A stretch of DNA of 64,000 bases, from assembly GCF_917563915.1 (NCBI RefSeq), contig NZ_CAKJTI010000010.1, positions 62,001-126,000 on the forward strand, in the 5' to 3' direction. Both the position numbers and the translations under genes were made by a program. The notes under the pieces were generated by a model that worked only from the letters and a program-made list of their open reading frames with translations, ran no database searches and was not told where the DNA came from. How positions within the stretch are numbered: position 1 is the first letter of the stretch; each line of letters starts with the position of its first letter. The DNA is from Bacillus rhizoplanae (lineage in GTDB: Bacteria; Bacillota; Bacilli; Bacillales; Bacillaceae_G). Shown one piece after another: positions 51,103 to 59,873 of the stretch.

Positions 51103-51145
51103 GCATAAAAGAATTTTAAATTATATTATTAAAATTCTTTTATGC
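51103..51145 (-). other. 17-bp AT-rich inverted repeat just before the RCK-like gene
   Basis: GCATAAAAGAATTTTAA and TTAAAATTCTTTTATGC are perfect arms (51103-51119, 51129-51145). No T-run follows; the stem ends next to the ribosome site GGGAGAGG, so it may be the expression platform of the riboswitch upstream. Confidence 0.7.
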
Positions 51146-51181
51146 TAGTCAGACCGATGAATTGATGTATTCATTTGCATC

Positions 51182-51322
51182 ATCCTCTCTCAATACGCTT
51201 ACGGAGTTAGCTGTCGGATTCGGACTTTGAGAGTAGCCCTACTTTCTCTAAGAAAGATTCACCCCCAGTGACAATGCACAATACACAATTGGTTCCTCCG
51301 CTCCAGACTCTGGATTTAGCGT
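51182..51322 (-). promoter_or_regulatory. Second c-di-AMP (ydaO/yuaA) riboswitch
   Basis: Same hallmarks as the kdp riboswitch: CTAAATCCAGAGTCTGGAG, GGGGGTGAATCTTTC, AGGGCTACTCTC, GTCCGAATCCGACAGC, TAACTCCGTAAGCG. It leads into the RCK-like pseudogene and the HTH gene. Confidence 0.95.
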
Positions 51323-51381
51323 TCTAGAAAAATAGATTCTGGCTGACATACCACTCCAAATTTTAGAAAAAGCAAACAAGA

Positions 51382-51414
51382 AAAAAGCCAGTTTTTTCAA
51401 CTGGCTTTTTCAAA
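51382..51414 (-). terminator. Terminator of the thiamin operon
   Basis: AAAAAGCCAGTTG / CAACTGGCTTTTT-type stem, T-rich on the minus strand side, just after thiD. Confidence 0.9.
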
Positions 51415-51426
51415 GAAGATACATAT

Positions 51427-52239
51427 TTATACATTTATACTTCTACGTCCATAAGCAAAATGATTCGTTGGTCCATGCCCGCTACCAATGTTCAGCTCGT
51501 CTTCAATTGCTATACTAATAAAATATTTTGCTTCACGAACTGCTTCTTCAATCTCATAACCTTTTGCTAATCCTGCCGTTACAGCTGCGGCAAATGTACA
51601 TCCGCTTCCGTGCGTTTGCGTGGAATCAATACGTTCGCTTCTGTACTCAACAAATGCCTTGCCATCAAACAATAAATCTATTACTTCATTTCCTTGATAC
51701 GCCGCATGTCCGCCTTTCATGACAACAAACTTCGCGCCTAAATTATGCAGTACTTTCGCAGCTTCTTTACTATCTTCAATCGTATGAATCTTCATTCCTG
51801 TTAATACTTCTGCTTCAGGAACATTTGGAGTAATTACTGTTGCAAGCGGCAACAAATGTTCTTTTAATGCCGCAACAGCTTCTTGTTGTAGTAATGATGC
51901 TCCGCCTTTTGCAATCATAACAGGATCTAATACAATATTATTCCATGAAAATGATTTAATTTTTTCAGCTACGATTTTAATAATTTCACTACTAAATAAC
52001 ATACCAAGTTTTACTGCATCTGGCGTTAAATCAGCGCCGATAGAATGTAACTGTTCTTTAATACCTTCCACTGGAACAGGATACACTCCTTGTACGCCAA
52101 GTGTATTTTGTGCAGTAATCGCTGTAATTGCTGTCATTCCGTACACACCGAGCTCTTGAAACGTTTTTAAATCAGCTTGAATACCTGCACCGCCGCCGCT
52201 ATCAGAACCAGCAATCGTTAATGCTTTATTCACTTTCAT
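51427..52239 (-). CDS. thiD: ThiD, HMP/HMP-P kinase
   Basis: From ATG 52239 (AAGGGTGAG upstream) there are 270 residues: ALTIAGSDSGGGAGIQADLKT at the start, VLDPVMIAKGG, and the anion hole THGSGCTFAAAVTAGLA. It phosphorylates hydroxymethylpyrimidine twice to the pyrophosphate needed by ThiE. It is the last gene of the operon; thiF ends 13 bases upstream. Confidence 0.95.
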   Translation of the reverse strand: MKVNKALTIAGSDSGGGAGIQADLKTFQELGVYGMTAITAITAQNTLGVQGVYPVPVEGIKEQLHSIGADLTPDAVKLGMLFSSEIIKIVAEKIKSFSWNNIVLDPVMIAKGGASLLQQEAVAALKEHLLPLATVITPNVPEAEVLTGMKIHTIEDSKEAAKVLHNLGAKFVVMKGGHAAYQGNEVIDLLFDGKAFVEYRSERIDSTQTHGSGCTFAAAVTAGLAKGYEIEEAVREAKYFISIAIEDELNIGSGHGPTNHFAYGRRSINV

Positions 52240-52252
52240 TTCACTCACCCTT

Positions 52253-53272
52253 TTAACCAAAGTAACGATGATAAATCGTTTTTGCTTCCGCTATATCTTT
52301 TGTGCCATGTACAAGTACACGGCCGTCCTGGAATGCTACTAATCGTTTATCGTCAACAGAAAACGATAATAAATACGGATTAACTGTTAAATCCATTACA
52401 CGATCTTGCAGCAGATTTTTATACATAGAAAGATCGAACTGTTCTTTATATGGCGGACGAATTTGCACTGTATTTCTGCCGCATAAAACAGCTGTCTTAG
52501 AAGTATTTTCCTTACTTAAATACGGATAAACTGCTTCCTCTCCGCATGATAGACATTGTTTTTTTCTCAATTTCTGTACATTCATACATGAATATTCATT
52601 TTTCCATACATCAAATGAAACGAGTCCATCGCGAAGGGCCTCATAATCCTCTACTAAAATCTTTAATGCCTCTGCAATTTGATGCGATACAACGATTGAT
52701 ACAGCAGGCGAAATAATCCCTGCTGTATCACATGTCGCTCCGCCAAGAGGGATAGATTGTAATAAACAAGATAAACACGGTGTCTTTCCTGGTAAAATTG
52801 TATAAGAAAGACCGTAACTACCGACGCAGGCTCCATAAATCCATGGTACTGAATGTTTTTGTGATATATCATTCACAATAAAACGAGTCTCAAAATTATC
52901 TGTTGCATCGATAATAAGATCTACCCCTGTAACAAACTCCTCTAGTTCTTCTGCTGTTACGTCTTGTACGTAGGCTTCTACAACTACACCACCATTAATA
53001 GCTTGTAAGCGGCGCTTTGCTGCCACCGCTTTTGGTAAATTATTTCGCACATCTTCTTCACAGTATAACTGTTGCCGCTGCAGGTTACTCCAATCAATGT
53101 AATCGCGATCAACAATCGTTACTTTGCCAATTCCAGCGCGAACAAGCATCTCTGCATTTGCACTACCAAGTGCTCCTGCACCGATAATTAATACATGTTT
53201 TTCTCTTATTTTTTGCTGTCCTTCTTCTCCAATTGGAGAAAACAACACTTGACGGGAATATCGACTATTCAA
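52253..53272 (-). CDS. thiF: ThiF, adenylyltransferase for ThiS
   Basis: The start is TTG 53272, overlapping the thiG end, with GAAGGA ten bases upstream; 339 residues. E1-like features: [19 protein letters not shown] (ATP site), DATDNFETR, and CxxC pairs (CLSCLL and CLSC) for zinc. The C-terminal 80 residues form a rhodanese-like extension lacking a clear active cysteine. It adenylates the ThiS C-terminal glycine before sulfur transfer. Confidence 0.93.
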   Translation of the reverse strand: MNSRYSRQVLFSPIGEEGQQKIREKHVLIIGAGALGSANAEMLVRAGIGKVTIVDRDYIDWSNLQRQQLYCEEDVRNNLPKAVAAKRRLQAINGGVVVEAYVQDVTAEELEEFVTGVDLIIDATDNFETRFIVNDISQKHSVPWIYGACVGSYGLSYTILPGKTPCLSCLLQSIPLGGATCDTAGIISPAVSIVVSHQIAEALKILVEDYEALRDGLVSFDVWKNEYSCMNVQKLRKKQCLSCGEEAVYPYLSKENTSKTAVLCGRNTVQIRPPYKEQFDLSMYKNLLQDRVMDLTVNPYLLSFSVDDKRLVAFQDGRVLVHGTKDIAEAKTIYHRYFG

Positions 53273-54035
53273 GAATACTCATTCCTTCTAACGGGCTGCT
53301 TGCAGTCGCACAGCGCTTACGTGCAATACGTCCTGCTTCAAAACCTAACCGACCTGCATGAATACTAAGTTTCATTGCCTCCGCCATTTTCACAGGATCT
53401 TTTGCTCCAGAAACAGCTGTATTCAGTAAAACGCCATCTGCACCTAATTCCATCGCAAACGCTGCGTCAGCCGGACTACCGATACCAGCATCAACAATAA
53501 CCGGAACAGTTGCTTGCTCAATAATAAAGCTTAAATTCAAAGGATTTACAATACCAAGACCAGAACCAATTGGTGATGCTCCTGGCATAACTGCATGGAC
53601 ACCTAATTCTTGCAATTTACGTGCTAACACAACATCATCAGACGTATACGGCAGAACAATAAACCCTTCTTTTAATAGCATTTCGGATGCTTTTAACGTT
53701 TCAACTGGATCTGGTAATAACGTTTTATCATCACCGATCACTTCTACTTTAATCATGTCACATAACCCTGATGCCTTTGCTAGTTTCGCAATGCGCACTG
53801 CTTCTTCTGCTGTTTTTGCTCCTGCTGTATTTGGAAGAAGTGTATACTTTGTTACGTCAATTTTTTCTAGTAAGTTTGGTTGCTCTGCATCAAAAATATC
53901 CATACGACGCACCGCAAACGTTAAAATTTCTGCTTCTGATACTTCAATTGCTTTCTTTTGTACATCAAAATCGGGAAATTTCCCTGTTCCTAATAACAGT
54001 CTAGAATTAAAAGTAAATGGTCCAATATTTAACAT
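53265..54035 (-). CDS. thiG: ThiG, thiazole synthase
   Basis: From ATG 54035 (AGGAGGCGG upstream) the enzyme has 256 residues: [31 protein letters not shown] with the catalytic lysine, and the C-terminal [14 protein letters not shown]. It builds the thiazole phosphate carboxylate from DXP, dehydroglycine and ThiS thiocarboxylate. It overlaps thiF by eight bases and almost touches thiS. Confidence 0.96.
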   Translation of the reverse strand: MLNIGPFTFNSRLLLGTGKFPDFDVQKKAIEVSEAEILTFAVRRMDIFDAEQPNLLEKIDVTKYTLLPNTAGAKTAEEAVRIAKLAKASGLCDMIKVEVIGDDKTLLPDPVETLKASEMLLKEGFIVLPYTSDDVVLARKLQELGVHAVMPGASPIGSGLGIVNPLNLSFIIEQATVPVIVDAGIGSPADAAFAMELGADGVLLNTAVSGAKDPVKMAEAMKLSIHAGRLGFEAGRIARKRCATASSPLEGMSILE

Positions 54036-54037
54036 AA

Positions 54038-54241
54038 TCAACCGCCTCCTACGAATGTTACAATTTCAATTTGATCTCCATCAAAAACAGATGTATCTTG
54101 ATGATCATCTTTTTGTAAAATGTCTTGATTGCGTTCTACAACAACAATTTTCGTCTCTAATCCTAAATGAACAAGTAAGTCAGCCACTGTCTTAACCTCG
54201 CTCGGCACATCTACTTGCTTACCGTTAATTTTTAAGTTCAA
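54038..54241 (-). CDS. thiS: ThiS, sulfur carrier
   Basis: The 67-residue ubiquitin-like protein ends in VTFVGGG, close to the usual GG tail, which is adenylated by ThiF. It starts 15 bases after thiO with AAGGAGATG upstream. One extra glycine is present at the very end compared with typical ThiS. Confidence 0.94.
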   Translation of the reverse strand: MNLKINGKQVDVPSEVKTVADLLVHLGLETKIVVVERNQDILQKDDHQDTSVFDGDQIEIVTFVGGG

Positions 54242-54256
54242 GCTTTCATCTCCTTA

Positions 54257-55366
54257 CTAAATAGATTGTGAAAGCAATGAATCTAGTAAACGATTATCTT
54301 GCTTTCCTTCTATAAGATCAGCCATATATTGGCCTGAAATTGGACTTAGTAAAATTCCATTTCGATAATGGCCAGTACAAGCGTATAACCCATTAATTTC
54401 TTCATGCATACCAATATACGGCATACTATGATTCGATTGCGGACGTAATCCGGCCCATGCGCTTTCCCATTCTGCTTCTTTTAATGCTGGAAGGATACTA
54501 TAAGCACGTTCTAATATAGAAGTAATACTTTCTGGACGCACGGCTTTGTTATATGTATGAGGTTTCATTGTCGCCCCGATGACATAGCGTCCACCGCGTT
54601 TCGGTGCAATATAAAATCGCTCCTGAAAAATAGGGGCTTGTAGCAGTGGCTTACGACTGCGCACCGCAACAACTTCACCTTTAACAGGGTATGTGCCCCA
54701 CTCACTATGAAAATATTCTAGTAGTTTTGTACTCCATGAACCGCCAGCAATTACTACTTTTTCACATGAGATTGTTCCTTCTGTTGTAAATAATCCTGTT
54801 ACTTGATTATCCTTAATTTGAATATCAAACACTTCAGTTTCTTCATATATATCCGTTCCAGATATCGCAGCAGAGTGAGCAAATGCTTCTGTCAACTCAG
54901 GTGCAATCACATGGCCATCTTTTGGATGATATACGGCTCCAATAATGAAGGGAGATAAATATGGTTCCTTTTCGCGCAGTTCTTTACCTGGGATAAAATG
55001 CGACTCTTCTCCTGTTTGCTGCTGCCATTTCATAATATGAAGAAGCCGCACACACTCTTCTTCATTTTGAGCAACGCGGTAAATTCCTTTTTCTTCATAT
55101 CCTATATCAATTCCGGTTTTATCACGTAATACACTTGCAAGCTTTGGAAACATCGCGCGGCTTTGCCTACCTAATTCAAACAGCGGATCGTATTCATCCC
55201 ATTCCGCCTGTACACCTAGTAATCCGGCCGCTGCTTTAGAAGCTTCAGAAGCAATCTTTTGTTTTTCAATGATGGCAACTTTATAGCCTCTTTCAGCAAG
55301 AAAATGTGCAACTGAACTTCCGATTACACCGCCGCCAACGATGGCAACATCATATATTTTTTTCAT
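54257..55366 (-). CDS. thiO: ThiO, glycine oxidase
   Basis: Starting at ATG 55366 (MKKIYDVAIVGGG) gives 369 residues, the B. subtilis length, and a 17-base overlap with tenI; a longer frame to 55417 is possible. FAD motif VAIVGGGVIGSSVAHFL, ACTGHYRNGILLSP near the end. It makes dehydroglycine for thiazole synthesis. Confidence 0.94.
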   Translation of the reverse strand: MKKIYDVAIVGGGVIGSSVAHFLAERGYKVAIIEKQKIASEASKAAAGLLGVQAEWDEYDPLFELGRQSRAMFPKLASVLRDKTGIDIGYEEKGIYRVAQNEEECVRLLHIMKWQQQTGEESHFIPGKELREKEPYLSPFIIGAVYHPKDGHVIAPELTEAFAHSAAISGTDIYEETEVFDIQIKDNQVTGLFTTEGTISCEKVVIAGGSWSTKLLEYFHSEWGTYPVKGEVVAVRSRKPLLQAPIFQERFYIAPKRGGRYVIGATMKPHTYNKAVRPESITSILERAYSILPALKEAEWESAWAGLRPQSNHSMPYIGMHEEINGLYACTGHYRNGILLSPISGQYMADLIEGKQDNRLLDSLLSQSI

Positions 55367-55979
55367 GATTTCTCGCCCACTTTCGTATCGTTTCCTTATA
55401 TAATTTCGCTTGCTCATTCGGTTTTACTGCACTTAAAATTCCGGACATAATTGCAATACCAGTAGCCCCGGTACCAAGTACTTCTGCTGTATTATCAGGA
55501 GTAATCCCTCCAATAGCAGTAATTGGGATTGTTAAATGTTTTGCCATTTCTGTAATTTCTTCTAATCCTCTTGGCGGAACTCCTTTTTTGGAGTTTGTTT
55601 GAAACAAATGTCCATACATAAGAGAATCCGCACCGCTTTTAAAAGCAACAATCGCTTCTTCAAGTGAATGAACAGAATAACCAACATGTAAATAAGAAAA
55701 TTTTTCTTTGACAGATCTCATATCAGCGCTGCGATAGCCAAGCTGTACACGTCTAATATTTAATAAAATTGCTATATCAATCCGATCATTGATTACAAGC
55801 TTAGAAGAGGGAAAGCCCTTATTTAAGAGCTTTTCCACACCTTCATATAACTCTTTCGTACTTTTCTCCCGCTCACGAATGTGCAAATAATCTATTTCAC
55901 TTTCAATATCAATTGCTATATTTGCTAACTCTTCAAACGACATACGGCCATTTGATATGACGTGAAGCTCATCTTTCAT
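55350..55979 (-). CDS. tenI: TenI, thiazole tautomerase
   Basis: The 209-residue protein has the ThiE-like barrel: YLHIRERE, VHSLEEA, GHLFQTNSKKG and AIGGITPDN. It matches B. subtilis TenI better than ThiE (histidine and lysine positions in VHSLEEA and SKKGVPPRG). TenI aromatises the thiazole carboxylate. The operon position between thiY and thiO supports TenI rather than the phosphate synthase. Confidence 0.9.
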   Translation of the reverse strand: MKDELHVISNGRMSFEELANIAIDIESEIDYLHIREREKSTKELYEGVEKLLNKGFPSSKLVINDRIDIAILLNIRRVQLGYRSADMRSVKEKFSYLHVGYSVHSLEEAIVAFKSGADSLMYGHLFQTNSKKGVPPRGLEEITEMAKHLTIPITAIGGITPDNTAEVLGTGATGIAIMSGILSAVKPNEQAKLYKETIRKWARNHEKNI

Positions 55980-55989
55980 ATAAGTTCGC

Positions 55990-56991
55990 CTACTTTAAAA
56001 TGTTTTCAAACAACTCGTTTGCAGGAACAATTTCTTTTGCCATTCCTTTTTCTTTCAACCACTTATTTTGTTCTTCCCATGAATCTGCTGTATCTGATAA
56101 AAATGGTTCATCTTTCGTTTCCATTTTATCTAATAAAATGTTCATACTTTCTTTTTCAACTTCCGGAATAAGAGGGAAATTTTCTTTTTCTTGATGGTCT
56201 AATAAAATGTTTAATGCTTCATCTGGATTTTGCTTCATAAATTCATAACCTTTTTTCGCCCCGCGTAAAAAAGCTTGCAATGTTTCTTTATCTTTCTTCA
56301 ATGTTTTATCGCCTGTTACAAATACAAGTTCATGATAATTCGGTACGCCGTAATCTGCTGGGTTGAAATATGCTGGTTCGTAACCTTCATGACGCATTAC
56401 TGGTACTTCATGATTAATATATGCGCCTGTAACAGCATCTACTTTTTTCGTAGTAAGAGCCGGTACTAAATCAAAGCCAACATCAACTACTTTTACGTTA
56501 TCTGGATTTCCGCCATCTTCTTTAATCATCGTTTTTAAATACTCTTCACTTAACGGTGTTCCTGAATATCCAACTGTCTTTCCTTCCAAATCTTTTGGAG
56601 AAGAAATGCCAGCTGATTTTAACGATACGACATGGTTTAAAGGTGAACGAACAACCGCTCCAATAGATTTCACTGGAATGTTTTCATTCGCTCTAGCAAT
56701 AACAACATCAGGCTGATAGTATAATCCAACTGTTACCTTTCCTGCCGCTGCTAACGTTAATGGATCAGTTGGATTTGAAGGGAATTTAATATTTACCTTG
56801 ATACCTTCTTCTTTAAAATATCCTTTTTCAATTGCTGCATAAATAAAGCTATGCACTGCATTTGGATACCAATCGAGCATTACAGTTACTTCTTTTTCAC
56901 CTTTTTTCTTTTCTGATGCCGAATTGCTAGAACACCCAGCAATCATCGCAATTAATAATGTAAACACAAAAATGCGTTTTAATAATTTCAT
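55990..56991 (-). CDS. thiY: ThiY-like pyrimidine-binding lipoprotein
   Basis: From ATG 56991 (GGAGGAAGC upstream) there are 333 residues. A lipoprotein signal ends in IAGCSS. The NMT1/THI5 domain has MLDWYPNAVHSFIYAAIEKGYF and VGYSGTPLSEEYLKTM. In related bacilli ThiY binds formylaminopyrimidine, a breakdown product of thiamin. It sits in thiXYZ order with tenA upstream, which is the known salvage system. Confidence 0.92.
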   Translation of the reverse strand: MKLLKRIFVFTLLIAMIAGCSSNSASEKKKGEKEVTVMLDWYPNAVHSFIYAAIEKGYFKEEGIKVNIKFPSNPTDPLTLAAAGKVTVGLYYQPDVVIARANENIPVKSIGAVVRSPLNHVVSLKSAGISSPKDLEGKTVGYSGTPLSEEYLKTMIKEDGGNPDNVKVVDVGFDLVPALTTKKVDAVTGAYINHEVPVMRHEGYEPAYFNPADYGVPNYHELVFVTGDKTLKKDKETLQAFLRGAKKGYEFMKQNPDEALNILLDHQEKENFPLIPEVEKESMNILLDKMETKDEPFLSDTADSWEEQNKWLKEKGMAKEIVPANELFENILK

Positions 56992-57740
56992 GCATGCTTC
57001 CTCCAACTAATAAACTTCTTCTCTAATATAGAAACAAGTAATACAAAGAAAATAGCAAGTAATGACAATAAAACAATTGGTGCAAACACACCCGCACCAT
57101 CCATTTGTGTCATCATTCGTTTACTAAAATAACCTAGTCCCGCTTGCGCACCAAGCCACTCTCCAATTGCTGCCCCGATAACACTGAACGGTACAGCCAC
57201 CTTCAAAGCAGAGAAAAAGTATGGAAGTGCGGATGGTAATTTCAATTTTAAGAAAACATCCTTTTTTGTTGCACCATATGTAATCAAAAGCTCTTCCCAT
57301 TCCTTTTTCGTACTGCGAAGGCCATCATACGTATTCACTGCAATCGGAAAGAACGTAATGAGTACTGTGACAACAACTTTACTCCAAATAGAATAGCCAA
57401 ACCATAAAACAAATAATGGTGCCAAAGCTGTAATTGGAATCGTTTGTGAAGCAACTAATAGTGGATAAAATGCTTTCTCAGCAAATGAGCTCATACTCAT
57501 CACTATTGCTAAACCAACACCTAATACAATGGAAATGACAATACCGATAACTGTAACAGAAAGCGTTGCTGGTAAATGCACCGTAAGCAATATATCCCGT
57601 AAATCCCACATTTTTTGAACAATGGCACTTGGGGATGGTAAAATGTACATTTCATCGAGAATCCGTGCTCCTACTTCCCAAACAATAAGAAAAATAGCAG
57701 TAACAATAAAAGCTGGAACATAATCTACGATTCTTTTCAT
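56988..57740 (-). CDS. thiX: ThiX-like ABC permease
   Basis: A 250-residue permease with six helices and the EAA loop EEWEELLITYGATKKDVFLKLKLPSALP; C-terminal basic tail. It forms the channel for the ThiY-bound pyrimidine. It overlaps thiZ by four bases and thiY by four bases. Confidence 0.92.
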   Translation of the reverse strand: MKRIVDYVPAFIVTAIFLIVWEVGARILDEMYILPSPSAIVQKMWDLRDILLTVHLPATLSVTVIGIVISIVLGVGLAIVMSMSSFAEKAFYPLLVASQTIPITALAPLFVLWFGYSIWSKVVVTVLITFFPIAVNTYDGLRSTKKEWEELLITYGATKKDVFLKLKLPSALPYFFSALKVAVPFSVIGAAIGEWLGAQAGLGYFSKRMMTQMDGAGVFAPIVLLSLLAIFFVLLVSILEKKFISWRKHA

Positions 57741-58486
57741 ACAAGTACCTGCCTTTGTAACAGCCCAATGAGTTCATCTTTTAATGCCAGCATTTCTGGA
57801 CGATGTAAATCCTTTCGAGATCGCTCTTGTCCAAGAGGTACGACCCGTTCTGTCAATGATGTAATGGGCTGCTCTGTTACGATAAAAATACGATTGGAAA
57901 GATAAAGCGCTTCATCAACATCATGTGTAATAAATAAAATTGTTTTTCGCCAATGTTTCCATTGTTCAAACAGCCATTCTTGTAGAGATGCTTTCGTCAA
58001 TGCATCAAGTGCACTAAATGGTTCATCTAATAGTAAAAGATCTCCGCCAGTTAACAACGTACGAATAAAAGAGACGCGTTGCCGCATTCCGCCTGATAAA
58101 TCTTTTGGTTGTTTATTTTCATACCCTTGCAGTCCAAACTGTTCCAACAATTCTTGTGCTTTCATTTGTGCTTCTTTTTTCTTCACACCTTGACATTCAA
58201 GAGGCAAAGCTGCATTTTCAATAATTGTTCGCCACGGGAGTAACATATCTTTTTGTGGCATATAACCGACAGGGTGATTGGTTGCTCCTATCACATCAAT
58301 AGTGCCCTCACTTGCCTTTTCGAGCCCCGTAATGAGCCGAAACAATGTGCTTTTCCCGCAGCCACTTGGCCCAATAATACTAACGAATTCTCCTTCTTGT
58401 ACTGCAGCATCAAGGTTCGTTATAATCTGCTTCTCATCATAATGAAAGGAAACGTTATGAAACTGTAGTATGTTCTTGCTCCTCAA
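57737..58486 (-). CDS. thiZ: ThiZ-like ABC ATPase
   Basis: I place the start at TTG 58486, ten bases after AAGGAG; a frame to 58534 lies inside tenA. The 249-residue ATPase has GPSGCGKSTLF (Walker A), LSGGMRQRVSFIRTL (signature), LLLLDEPFSALD (Walker B) and ITHDVDEAL. It drives the thiXY importer. Confidence 0.9.
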   Translation of the reverse strand: MRSKNILQFHNVSFHYDEKQIITNLDAAVQEGEFVSIIGPSGCGKSTLFRLITGLEKASEGTIDVIGATNHPVGYMPQKDMLLPWRTIIENAALPLECQGVKKKEAQMKAQELLEQFGLQGYENKQPKDLSGGMRQRVSFIRTLLTGGDLLLLDEPFSALDALTKASLQEWLFEQWKHWRKTILFITHDVDEALYLSNRIFIVTEQPITSLTERVVPLGQERSRKDLHRPEMLALKDELIGLLQRQVLV

Positions 58487-59150
58487 AACCCCACATCTCC
58501 TTACGATATGCCATATCCCAGAATAAATATTCAAAACGACTGGAATATAAGAAGATTTCTTCTAAACGATTTAGTTCTTCTTCTGTTTTTCCAATTGCAA
58601 TTTCATTAAATAAATCAATTAACCATACACAAAGATTTCCGTATTCTTCAGAGCTATACCCTTGAATCCACTCGCCAAAAAATTCATGGTCGCGTGCTCC
58701 TGGAATATCATTTAAACGCTTTCCTATCTCCCAATAACTCCACATACATGGAAGCAACGCTGCAATTAACTCAGCAAGTGTACCGTTTTGTGATACGGAC
58801 ATCATATAGTTTGTATATGCTAGATTCATTACAGACGGCTTTGCTAATTCCATTTCTTCAACAGAAATTCCTAAACGCTTTGCATATTGTTTATGAATCG
58901 TCATTTCTCCATTTAAAATCCCATCGATTTGTTCAGCAAACTTCGCCATTACTTTTGGATTTGTTGCTTTTACAACACCGATTGCATATAATTTTGCGTA
59001 ATCTAACAAATACAAATAATCTTGAACAATATAATATTGAAATCTATCTTTCTCTAACGTTCCATCTCCCATACCTGTTACAAATGGATGATTATGACTC
59101 TTCTCCCAAACAGGCTGCACCTTTTCAAATAGTCTTTCACAAAATGTCAT
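58455..59150 (-). CDS. tenA: TenA, aminopyrimidine aminohydrolase
   Basis: From ATG 59150 (AGGGG eight bases upstream) the enzyme has 231 residues, the usual TenA size; the open frame before it lies in the riboswitch terminator. Blocks HPFVTGMGDGTLEKDRFQYYIVQDYLYL, LLPCMWSYWEIG and a cysteine in that active region (LPCMW). TenA hydrolyses aminopyrimidines from base-degraded thiamin, so it belongs with thiXYZ salvage. Confidence 0.94.
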   Translation of the reverse strand: MTFCERLFEKVQPVWEKSHNHPFVTGMGDGTLEKDRFQYYIVQDYLYLLDYAKLYAIGVVKATNPKVMAKFAEQIDGILNGEMTIHKQYAKRLGISVEEMELAKPSVMNLAYTNYMMSVSQNGTLAELIAALLPCMWSYWEIGKRLNDIPGARDHEFFGEWIQGYSSEEYGNLCVWLIDLFNEIAIGKTEEELNRLEEIFLYSSRFEYLFWDMAYRKEMWGFEEQEHTTVS

Positions 59151-59185
59151 CTCCGCTTCCCCTTCCTGTATATATGTATCCAAAT

Positions 59186-59216
59186 AAAAAACCACTTCTA
59201 TATAAGAAGTGGTTAC
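59186..59216 (-). terminator. Terminator of the second (gene-proximal) TPP riboswitch
   Basis: AACCACTTCTTATATAGAAGTGGTT stem followed on the minus strand by TTTTATTTGG. Confidence 0.88.
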
Positions 59217-59250
59217 AGCAAACAAAAGAAAACTTCATTTGTTGTTTCCA

Positions 59251-59332
59251 CTTCCCTACGCTAGTATCACCTAGATCAGGTTATAAGGGTTAAGGTTTCT
59301 ACCTCTCTCAGCTTACAAGCACCCCTAGTGGT
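59251..59332 (-). promoter_or_regulatory. TPP riboswitch 2 (gene-proximal)
   Basis: On the minus strand: AGGGGTGCT, CTGAGAGAGG, ACCCTTATAACCTGATCTAG, GCGTAGGGAAG. All conserved THI-box blocks are present. Confidence 0.96.
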
Positions 59333-59352
59333 GTTCTATAAAATTTTCAATA

Positions 59353-59392
59353 AAAAATCCCCGTTTCTATACGCAAAGAAACGGGGACGTTA
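59353..59392 (-). terminator. Terminator of the first TPP riboswitch
   Basis: GTCCCCGTTTCTTTGCG...GAAACGGGG stem followed by ATTTTTTATTG on the minus strand. Confidence 0.9.
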
Positions 59393-59408
59393 TGTATATC
59401 GTCCAAAT

Positions 59409-59500
59409 TGCTTCCCTACGCTAGCATCATCTAGATCAGGTTCAAGGGTCAAAGACTATATGTCTTACTCTCAGCTAGCAACACTAGCCCCCCTAGCATT
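59409..59500 (-). promoter_or_regulatory. TPP riboswitch 1 (promoter-proximal)
   Basis: Minus strand: AGGGGGGCTAGTG, GCTGAGAGTAAG, GACCCTTGAACCTGATCTAG, GCGTAGGGAAG. Intact THI-box with its own terminator before the next one. Confidence 0.96.
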
Positions 59501-59559
59501 ATATTCATTTAACATAGTCAGTATACCATCGCCATATCTCATGGGCAACTCTTTTAAGT

Positions 59560-59625
59560 TATAAAGTCAAATTTCCATCGACGGTAATTTCAACCAAAAA
59601 ATGGTTAGTTAAGCCACTCTACCTA
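59560..59625 (+). repeat. Degenerate bcr1-like fragment
   Basis: ATAAAGTCAAATTTCCATCGACGG, then AATGGTTAGTTAAGCCA resembles the bcr1 left half with many changes. Confidence 0.55.
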
Positions 59626-59873
59626 AAATATCAACGTTTTGAGCGAGATAAAATATCATTCTATGTATTTTGTAAGTTCAAAAAACGCAAATTTCTTCTA
59701 TCTATTTCCATAATAGTGATAAATCTGCTATCCTTTTATTATGGGACTTTATAGTATAGGAAAATGTTCATTTTTTTTTAATACTACATTTCTATGCGTA
59801 CAAGACAAGTTTAATATCGTTATATTATAATTTAAAATATAACAATCTATTACATAAGGAGGCCTATAATTAT

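Noticed and set aside
59151-59225. Longer tenA start
   Set aside because: The extra codons fall inside the riboswitch terminator; ATG 59150 has the ribosome site and gives the family length.
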